Shown piece by piece: positions 55,000 to 64,000 of a stretch of 64,000 nt of DNA (position 1 is its first letter; the number at the start of each line of letters is the position of its first letter). The stretch is from Hybos culiciformis. Its lineage: Eukaryota; Arthropoda; Insecta; Diptera; Hybotidae. The translations under genes and the position numbers were made by a program. Location of the stretch: NCBI GenBank assembly GCA_964007475.1, contig OZ023274.1, forward strand, positions 39,487,860-39,551,859, in the 5' to 3' direction. A model generated the notes under the pieces. It worked only from the letters and a program-made list of their open reading frames with translations. It did no database searches and was not told where the DNA came from.

Positions 55000-55385
55000 T
55001 GACATAGCTCAGTGGAAGAATTCATAACATTGAACAAAGCGGTTAAGCAACGCCTCGTTGTGATAGAACTTAGATGGGTGACCATTCAAATTAAAAAAAA
55101 ACAATATAAAAACTATAATATAAAAACAAAAAAAGGTAAAAAAACTAAAAAAAAAAAACTAAAAAAAAAAAAACAAAAAAAAAACAAAAAAAAACAAAAA
55201 AAAAAAAAAAAACAAAAAAAACAGAAAAAACCAAAAAAACAAAAAAAAAACAAAAAAAAAACAAAAAAAACAAAAAAAAACAAAAAAAACAAAAAAAACA
55301 AAAAAAAAACAAAAAAAAACAAAAAAAAACAAAAAAAAGAAAACAAAAAAAAAACAAAAAAAAAAAACAACAAAAAAAAAACAAA
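55000..55385 (+). mobile_element. tRNA/5S-rRNA-like SINE with A-rich tail
   Basis: A tRNA A-box-like TAGCTCAGTGGAAGA (55005) is followed by a 5S rRNA-like segment: TTAAGCAACG (55043), 16 nt, then CTTAGATGGGTGACC (55069-55083). This has the same spacing as the internal promoter elements of 5S rRNA. From about 55093 to 55385 the sequence is a tail of A-runs broken by single C or G bases. I read it as a SINE of chimeric or 5S-derived head. The open frame through the tail is poly-Lys noise. Confidence 0.65.
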
Positions 55386-55613
55386 GTATAAAACCGTAAT
55401 TTGAACATTTTTCTTGTTGTACCAAGGATTTAGTCCGTAAAATTAATATTACGGGATAATCTCTTAAAGTTAAGAAAATTTATTAAAATTCTACGGGTAC
55501 TCCTTTAAAGTAATTTTAACAACATACATCGATAAGATTTATGGAGTTTTCCTTAAAATTTTCCGTACTTTTCAATTTCTTAAAACTTTATGGACTACTC
55601 CGTAACGCAGAGA

Positions 55614-56016
55614 TTAGACTGGATAGTAAATTGGATAGTAAACTGATCATTGTATGTGTTTTTTATCTGTGTTTGTAAGAAGATAGTTGATTGAGTGTCT
55701 TTTTACTATCCTGATTTCTATCAAGATTTTTATCATGTTTTCATTTTTTTGTATTAAATTTTTTTGTTTTTTTTTTCAGTACAGTGATAAAAAAAAAACA
55801 AGGCATACAATTTTTTATTTTGCATGGTGAAGTAAAAAAAAAAATATTTGTTCTTTTTTTTCTGACTGTGACTATCCAGTCAACTATCTTCTCAACTGTC
55901 TTGATTTAAATCCTGCTAGTAGAGAAGATAGTAAATTGACAATTAATAAAGTAATAAAATTTCACCAATACATTCAACTACTATCTTCGTCAAGATAGTA
56001 AAAAAATCCAGTCTAA
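55614..56016. mobile_element. 403-bp MITE, TTAGACTGGAT ends
   Basis: TTAGACTGGATAGTAAA (55614) is inverted at the other end (TTACTATC-rich, ATCCAGTCTAA to 56016). GATAGTAAATTG is repeated internally in both orientations. The tip TTAGACTGG is shared with the 2688-3838 foldback element, suggesting related transposition machinery. Confidence 0.75.
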
Positions 56017-56195
56017 CCTGGGGGTAAAGTTTACGTATGTTTTCGTTAACTTTTTAACATTTATTTTTTACGGAAAATTCAACAATTTTTAATTGTTATT
56101 TCCAACAACATTTTCCACTGGTTCACTTTCACATGATTTTTCCGTTGGCTTTAACGGAAGAATACATAGCTTTTACGGTTGTTTTTTTTTGAGTG

Positions 56196-59100
56196 TTCTC
56201 ACTTAAAAAGTGAGAATCAGTTATATTTATTTCGGAACAAAATAGTTAAATAAATTAAAAATTAGGTTCGACACAAAATTCAATCATTTCTTTTGTTTAA
56301 CTACCAAATAATGTTTCCTGAAATTGTTTTTACATACTTGTACATAATGTATTTAAAATGAAGGACCCGAAATAAGCATAACGATTTGTATATGCTATTT
56401 TTTTTTTACTTTTAAATACAAAAATATGTAGAAAATAAAGCAAATATAAAAATTATATTAAAATTATATATATATTTGTGGTTTCCAGCTAGAAATTTTG
56501 ATGTACTCAAATAAATATATAGTTATGTATATCCAAAAATATATTTAAAGAATTTTTATAAAAAAAATTGTTAATATTATATATTAATATATTATATAAT
56601 ATATACAAAAAAAAATTATAATTCATTTTGATTTAAGCTTTAATTCAAAATATTTTTTTTTAACAATTCTGGTATTCTGGATAACGAAACCACGAATGTA
56701 ACATTTTTCTAAATAAAATATATAATGTGTAAAAAAAATCGTAAATACATATTATCCATATAAAAATAGAATTAAAAATGTTAATATTTCCTATGTAGCT
56801 ATTCAATGAAAAAATAATTTTTTTGACATTCAGAACTAACAAAATTGTAATAAATTAGAAAGCAAACAGAAAATGAACTATCCAACTCCAAAAAAATAAT
56901 GTAAATGTTAAATTTTGAGTAGTTTAGGATAATTGGGACACTTAAAGAGAAATACTTGTTAGTATACTATATTAGTAGCAAATAAAATTCAATTGATGAA
57001 AAACTAATTAGGCAGAAATATGTGAAACCATGGCATGGAATATTAATTATGATTTAAATTTAAAATGTTACTCCATAAAGGAAATCCAAAGAATATTTTG
57101 TAAAATTTGTCAAATAAGAGAAAAAAGCAAAATATATTGAAAAAAAAAGAAAATTTACCACATGAAGTATAATCATTTAAAAAACTTTATTACACTATGA
57201 TACAGAGAGAATAATTTTGAAGAGGCATTTCGAAAATATATATTTTAAATTAAATTACTGAAACTTTTACAATCTTTAAGCTTAAAAGAAAAAAATTTTC
57301 AATAATTTAATGGGAAAAGTTTAATTTTTAAAGAATATACATTTTAGAAAATTTTGTATAAAATAAATCTTCATTCAATTTACATAATTTTTATATAAAT
57401 ATTATTATTATTATTTATTTTTTTAGAAATATATGTATATTTTCTATAACAAAAAATCTTTTTTGGGTTGTAAACTTTTTGATTAAAATTTTAAATTCTA
57501 AATTATGGCACACCATTTGGAGCATTTATATAGGATTCTGAATTTTTATTTATACATTGCCTATAATTAAATTAATTATATTGTACTCAACCCTAAAACG
57601 CCAGTCTAGACCCAAAATAATTTTCATATTCCAATATTTACTATTATTTACTTACATGTTCAAATTTTCACTCATTCTACAAAAGAAAATAACTTTAAAG
57701 GAATATTGTATTACACTATAAATCGTCGTCGTCGAGTCGTCGCTCATTTTATTTATTTTCCTCCGTACTCGGAATGCTCTTTCTGAATTCACCGTTCAGT
57801 GATACTTGTTTGAAAATTTTATTAAATTTTTTTTGTTGAAATATGTAATAGTAATGGACATAAAACGAATGTTTCCGAACCACACAACCATAGTCAAAAT
57901 TTGTATGTTAAGATTTTCGGGTACGGCCGCCGCGTGTAATATACTTTTCCCATCATTGAAAATTATAAATGAAATAAAATTAAAATATAGATTAGGCTAA
58001 GGGCAATAATGTTCGTTGGGTATCACTAAAGTTCATTCATAATAATTATATTTGCAAACTCATTTCATTAATATATGTATAAAATTTAAATTGAAATTTC
58101 ACTTATAAAAAAAGTAGAAGTGAAATATTTTTTTATCCCGGACTGGAAATGGAAAACCTATATAATAAAATAATCATTAAATCCCCTATACACTGTTGCA
58201 GATATTTCGAGTATTTTCACTTTAAACAAAAATTAAAGCTGACATATTATTCTCTAGCCAATTTTTAAGTTAAACATTTATAATTTAACACTCATTTGGC
58301 AGAAAACTTTCTAGAACGAAAGAATAAATAAAATACATATATATAAAAAGTTAAGAAGAATGCATCAAAAATTTTTAAGACATTATAGGTAAGGTTACCT
58401 AAAAATAAAAGTACTGAAATAATTGCATACTACTTATTCATATATTTATATATATTTGTGTACTATGCAAATATTACTCAAACAACAAAAAGTCATATCC
58501 CCTTAAATGTCAAGAGTACTTGAACCACGAAGCGCAAAAAATACATAATGTATATGTACATTATTATTATAATTTTTATTTTTTGAATACAAAAATAATA
58601 ATTTCAAACTCTTGAAGCCTGTTTAAAATATTTTGAACTGATTTTCATAAAAATTAATGTTCACGTTTTCACAAAAAAAAAAAAAAACTCAATTCACTTA
58701 CAAACTATATAAAGTACTTATGTAGATATTTTGTTTTAACTTATTGGATGAGGAGCGTTCAAACGAAAAGTGGTTTAGCTGCAAAAATAATAAAAATAAA
58801 AAATAGAACATTCATTTGAATTAAATCGAGCCATGAAAAAATCAAAAATAATTTAAAACAAGTTAAAATTTCAAAAATACTTCATTCTTAAAAAATTTCA
58901 TAAATTGACTGATTTTATTATAATCGTTTCTTTCCGAAAAATCTTGAATCTATTTTGTTACAGATGAAGCACTATGCCCACCAACACTGCATATATATGT
59001 ATAAATAAAACCTTTTCTGTATGTTAAATGAAGCATTTTTATTATTCATCATCATTATAGTAAAAAATATTTTTTACAAAATTTATTAAGTAAATATTTT

Positions 59101-61454
59101 ACGAAATTTTCTTCACAAGATGAATTATTTCTTAACCCAATTTCGAAGAATCTTAACAATATTAATGTAAAAACATTAAATAACAAGATGAAAATAATTT
59201 TAAAGGAATTAAAAAATGCAACTTTTGATCATTTTGAAATCGAAGATTATAATCTTTGTTTTAATTAATTATAAGAAGGACCAAAATGAAGAGCTTATAT
59301 AATTCAATGAAACTACCATGAATTCGAGTAAATATATGTGACAATTATCGTGAGACTTTAAAATATAAGCGAACATTCATTTTTTTTAACATTGAAGCAG
59401 AAAAGAAAAGAAATTTTTCTTGACTCGATTATTAAAAATTTGTTCAAAGTTTTGTTTTAGTTTACTAGCTCGAAAATGGACATCATATATTATCGGCTTC
59501 AAACACAGTATGAAAAAAAATTATACGAGTAGAACAATTAATTTTTTTTCCTTTCTCATTTTTTTTTATATTTTATTATAAAAAAAATTATATTAATGTC
59601 ACAAGTTTTTCTGACAACATAAACAATTTCTGCATTGTAAATATATATATTTTTTTATCTAAATCTTTCTTATTTTTTGTTCAAAAATTATAATATTTCA
59701 TAACATTTTATTTCGAAATATTTATTTAACCATATTACGTCAAGTAACTATTTTATTTACTGTGTCTCCTCAGTAGGGAAAATCCTAAATATAATACAAA
59801 TTTTCATCATGAATATACAGATATAAAATTTCTGAATATATATATATAAATAAGTGTAAGGTTTATGTTAAGTGGAAAATTACTATTTTTGGTATGTTCT
59901 TTAAGTTGTTATAACAATTTAGTATACACTACTCTCTTTAATAAAAAGATATCACGTTTCTTTAAATATAAAAGAAAATTTATAAGAATAAAAAAAAATA
60001 TTTTATGTATATAATACGTAATTATATATATATTTTATACTATTTTAAGAATAATTTTATCCCATCACGTCCTTTCTACACATTTTAAAATACTTTTTAG
60101 AGTATAGTTTATTTGGATTTTTGTTTTATTTATAAAAACGAGATTTGTTCAATTTAATAAAATGTAAATAATAACTTAATATTTACACAAAATATGTAAA
60201 AGACCGAGAAGTTGAAAAAAAAATATGTATACGGAATTTTGTCTAAAAAATTATATTGAATTTAAAAATTGAATTGCTTGAATTTAATCAACCTTTGAAT
60301 TCACACAATCATTAAAAAGAAGTTTACAAAATCTTTGAAACAAAAAATGGGTTTTAACAATATTTTAATAAGATTTTAAATAGACACTTTCTTAATTATG
60401 TTAGCTGAAAAAATATTGCGAGCTTGTCTCTATTTTACTTAAATAGGGTCAGTAATATTCTAATTTAAAGTATTCTTCTATCCGCACGCATATGAAATAT
60501 TTTAATCCTATCTGTTTGTTGATTTAAAAGAATTTCACCCCTATTAAAACAATATCGCCGAGAACAAGATAACTAAGAATAATTATTTCCATAGGAATTT
60601 TAAATTCGTAAAATTACTAAAAACGCATCTCGCATAGTTTAAGCATTTGGGCCAGGGTTATGTGAAAAAAAATATTTTCACTCTTTTGGCTATTTAGACG
60701 ACTTTAGAGTACCTACATTAAAAAAAAACAGATCTAAAATGTATATAATCTAAATACATAATACATTGTGTATTTTATGTTGCAGTACGTTACCTTGAAA
60801 AAAAAGAAGATTTTCCCTTAAGGAAAAAGTATAAGTGATATAATGTTAAAGAGGACAATAATACAGGTTTGTTTTTTATTACATAAAATAAATTCAAAAG
60901 TATATGTACAATATGTATAGCAAAGAGTTTTCTATTATCTTTGGAAGACATGATGCTAGAAATGGAAATATAGTATGTACGTATTTTAATTTAACAAGGG
61001 TAAAAATTCAAACAATTTTCTTATGCATAAATATATGTATAATTATTAATGTTGACTTGCAACACATTGCAATTCTACATATGTATCTTCAAAACATGTA
61101 AAAACAAATCAAAAACATTATTTTCTTTTTAATATAATTTTTTTTAATTTTGACTTTTTATATAATCCAAAAGGTTGATTCAACTTAAATATTATTCTTG
61201 AATTCGAATATGTATTTAGATTATGTACAATATTCACAGTAAACTTCCATACTCTTCAAAGTCAAAACTGACCAAAAAGTACTTTTTTCACTACATCTGC
61301 ACATTTTGCTTTGTCCCCCGTGAGCTAAGGTTTAACAGATTATTAATGTTTATTAAAAATTTTAGAGATATTTTTAAATGACGCAAAATATGGCCAAAAA
61401 CATTTATAAATATGCATAATAATTTCTTTTTTATATTTTGTGGGTTTAAAGTTT
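56196..61454. other. Long AT-rich stretch, no gene seen
   Basis: No supportable gene. A short CGT-rich stretch (GTCGTCGTCGAGTCGTCGCTC, near 57725) followed by CCGTTCAGTG near 57791 breaks the AT background. It could be part of a promoter or 5' leader, but I have no coding support. Confidence 0.5.
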
Positions 61455-62763
61455 TTTAATGCGCATGTCTTCGGTAAGTTGTATTTACATTCGCAAATTT
61501 AGCTCGGTAAATGGTCCATTACATGCATCAATACACATGCAATTATAGAGGAATGTAAATTGTATTTACATTTCCCTGTGATGTAAATTGTATTTACATT
61601 GCTCTATATTGTATTTACATTCTTCATTTTGAACTGCGTAATACTATAAACAAAAATAATATCACTCACACTCACAATATTTCAATACAGACAAATACCA
61701 AAAAAAAAAAAAAAAAATTGCAAATGTATACCTCTCACATGCATCATATCAATGTCAAACAAAGCTTAGTTTATAATGCTAAAATCTATATTTTCCCTCT
61801 GAGCTAATCTACATTTTCCCTCTGAGCAAACAAAAAAAAAATAAAAGAACCAATAAAAAAATACGCGGCTTTTTTTTTTTTTTTTTTAAAGCGGCCAGTC
61901 GATCAGTCGATGAATTTTCTTAACATGTACTAAATTTTTAAACGAGTGTGGTTGGATTTTAGTACAAAAATTTAAACCACACTTCAAAAATTGCACTTAT
62001 TTTTATTCAAAAAAACAAAATGAATAAAAATAGAACAATGGTTACCCTGAAAATATCTTTGTTGTCATTATAAAGTTTGCTGTGAATTGTCAAATGTCAA
62101 GTAAGAATTTTTTTTTCTTTTATCAACAAACGAGGAAAATGGCAGCAACAAGGAGATTATTTATTGTAAATATAAATTATAATTATATAATTATTATTTG
62201 ATTTTATTTTTAATTATAAAAAAAATAATTATAAAATTATTATTATTTTTTTTAATAATTAAAAATAAAATTAAATAAATTTTAAGAAGACCATTAGTTC
62301 CTAAAATAATAAAAAAAAAATTAGTAATTTTTCTAAAAAAAATTATTCGATTTTTTTTTTTACAAAAAAGAAAATAATAATTTTTTTTGGAAAAATTACT
62401 AATTTTTTGTTTAATATTTTAGGAATCTTCCGGTTTGAAATCATTTCGATAAATAAATAAACTTCCGTATTAATTAAATTTTATTTCCTTGCTTCATTTT
62501 GAACTTTTTTTGTTTATTTTTTTCATTATAAATGTATTGTTTTCAACTCCCTCTCACATGCACATTAAAGCAGTATACAATACATGTTAATCAAATTTGT
62601 TATACAGCTCGTTTTGTATACACACAAACATATAGACACTCGTCAATATTATATCACTCGACCTTCGGTCTCGTGATATAAACATGACTCGTGTCTATGT
62701 GTTTGTGTGTATACACAACTCGCAAGAATAACAAATTTTCTTAACATGTATTGTAATCTACTA
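61455..62763 (-). mobile_element. Two-part repeat, long copy (inverse orientation)
   Basis: The body 61455-62569 is bounded by TTTAATG(C/T)GCATGT and its complement. The head 62570-62763 is the palindromic hairpin with ACATGTTAAGAAAATTTGTTAT arms and TATATCAC/GTGATATA words. Read on the minus strand it aligns with 20691-21076 across head and both body ends, including CATTTACCGAGCTAAATTT. The extra interior has a tandem of TGTAAATTGTATTTACATT palindromes (61550-61620) and AT-rich non-coding sequence. Confidence 0.75.
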
Positions 62764-63621
62764 TTATCACTTTATGTTTGAAAACTTTAAACTTATAGTT
62801 ATTCTCGAAGCTATTATATTTGTGCAAATTTGTAATTTTTATCCTTCAAAAAAAAAACAACAAAATAGATATTACAAACTAAGTTCGTGGATCATTTTGT
62901 GTACTTAATTTATATGTATAGATATAATTTGAATTTAAAGATAAATATCGTGGTAAATACCATATTTAAAGTTTTCTTAAATTGGCACATTTTTTTTGTT
63001 TTTTAATTTTTTAATATTATAAAATTATATATAAATATGAAATTTCCTCTTAAATTTGCCTCTATTTGCTTACAGCAATTCATAAAAAGTTGATGAATCA
63101 TTTATTTGCAATAAAAATTTTTTTAAGGGTAATTAAGAAATTATTAACGAATTTTACAATATTTTTTATTTACAATTAAAATAAAAAATTGAAGAAAATT
63201 TAAATATCTTTAATAAAAATATGAATACGCCGTAATATGCAAAAACGAATTAAAAAATTTTATTTTATTGTTTTTTCATAATAATATATAGTTTATGTGT
63301 ATTATATCATAAAGGAAGTATAAATAGAGGAACTAGTCCCATACAAAAAATTCGAATAAAAAAAGTTGAACAAAATTAGATCAGACCCCCGAGCTTTTAT
63401 TTTTTTTTAGAATATAACGCTATAACGAGAGAGCTTTATAGCTTTTAAAATATTTTTTTTATAAAGCTTCTAAAAATAAACAAAATATTTCCTTTATTAT
63501 AATTGTATTTTAATGTTTACTAGTATTTGTTCTCTATAAAAAAAAAAAATTAGGTTAGATAAATGTAAATAAAAAAATTATAAGCATTAATAAATTCATT
63601 TTATTTCATGTTTATTTACAT
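62764..63621. other. AT-rich stretch, no gene seen
   Basis: Low-complexity sequence only. Confidence 0.5.
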
Positions 63622-63875
63622 ATCGTCGGTCTCGTGCATAAATCACGAAACTGTAATTTTGGCCGTTTTGACCTAATATTGTAGAAAAATCATAAAAAAC
63701 TAAAATTTTAATATGTTCAAAGTTAGAAGTTGAAAGCTGTCATAAATTATATATACGCAATGACTATTTCTATTTTCCCGAAAGTATCAAAATGTACTAA
63801 AAAAAAGAAATTTAAATCCAGTTTTCTCAAAACTATGTTTTTGCAGTTCCGTGATTTTTGCATGAGACCGACGAT
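63622..63875. mobile_element. Short inverted-repeat element
   Basis: ATCGTCGGTCTCGTGCATAA and following bases (63622-63652) are matched in inverted form by 63845-63875 at 28 of 31 positions. The 190-bp centre is AT-rich and non-coding. The open frame 63730-63933 across it is not convincing. Confidence 0.65.
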
Positions 63876-64000
63876 GTTCACATTATTTTATATCATTGGA
63901 ATAATGATTTTTTTGTTTTTTATTTTGGTTTGAAAATATACTTTAACTTTGTAATAATATCCCTTTTAAAAATTTTGAGCCTTTTATTATTAAAAGTGTT

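Larger units (their letters stand above)
54560..56195. mobile_element. 1.6-kb TIR element carrying nested SINE and MITE
   Basis: CACTCAAAAAAAAACA(T/A)CCGT followed by AAAA is the inverted terminal sequence on both sides (54560 onward and complement to 56195). CCGTTGAA, TTACGG and similar words recur in the subterminal regions. The interior is interrupted by the 5S/tRNA-like SINE (55000-55385) and by the 403-bp MITE (55614-56016). No transposase was found. Confidence 0.75.

Noticed and set aside
55113..55425. Three overlapping minus-strand Phe-rich open frames and a plus-strand Lys-rich frame
   Set aside because: They are the readings of an A-rich SINE tail; no stops arise because of composition.
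57720..57810. Possible host promoter/first exon (CGT-rich stretch and TCAGT initiator-like word)
   Set aside because: There is no supporting downstream exon, TATA box or coding sequence.

Overview
This window is very AT-rich eukaryotic DNA, most likely from an insect or another arthropod. The evidence is the composition, the short GT-AG introns of about 65 nt, the density of short inverted-repeat DNA transposons, and a Polinton of the arthropod type. I found no intact host gene. The only recognisable host-like coding sequence is a decayed checkpoint-kinase-2-like pseudogene (10326-11134). A 200-base run of N (23898-24097) is an assembly gap.

The main feature is one full-length Polinton/Maverick (endogenous polintovirus) at 38102-52366, 14,265 bp. 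An exact 6-bp duplication (GGTTTA) flanks it, and it ends in AG...CT. Its ~280-bp terminal inverted repeats are each made of three ~92-bp tandem units. From left to right it carries: protein-primed family B DNA polymerase (+, with N-terminal zinc fingers, an embedded HNH/endonuclease-VII-like module and a 66-nt stopless intron); DDE integrase with C-terminal chromodomain (-, convergent with the polymerase); a conserved Polinton protein of unknown role (+); packaging ATPase (+); a small basic protein with a hydrophobic tail (+); a Lys-rich accessory protein (+); penton/minor capsid (+); a pVI-like protein (+); double-jelly-roll major capsid (+); adenain-like maturation protease (+); a small beta-rich, possibly OB-fold protein (-, with an ATG-only first exon); and a two-exon C2HC zinc-finger acidic protein with a 35-residue internal duplication (-). 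These supply replication, integration, packaging, capsid and maturation functions. Three genes are broken: an in-frame TAA at 44663, a frameshift in an A11 run at 46554-46564, and an in-frame TAG at 49050. The rest are open, so this copy looks recently inserted and only lightly decayed.

Most of the remaining sequence is nested transposon debris. Non-autonomous hAT-type elements with exact 8-bp duplications lie at 13782-14454, 17811-18677, 26017-27222 and 52407-53557. The first interrupts an older hAT transposase fragment without disturbing its frame. Foldback and MITE-like elements lie at 263-639, 1833-2041, 2688-3838, 8914-9149, 11604-12448, 27659-28831, 30241-30874, 38518-38993 (inside the Polinton), 54560-56195, 55614-56016 and 63622-63875. 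There is a 1.13-kb near-perfect palindrome (15187-16316), tRNA-derived SINE-like copies near 2.5, 5.9, 6.2 and 12 kb, and a tRNA/5S-rRNA-like SINE with a long A-rich tail (55000-55385). A two-part repeat family occurs in opposite orientations at 20691-21076 and 61455-62763. Long stretches (3.9-5.9, 6.3-8.9, 19.1-20.7, 21.1-26.0, 30.9-38.1 and 56.2-61.4 kb) are AT-rich with no supportable gene.
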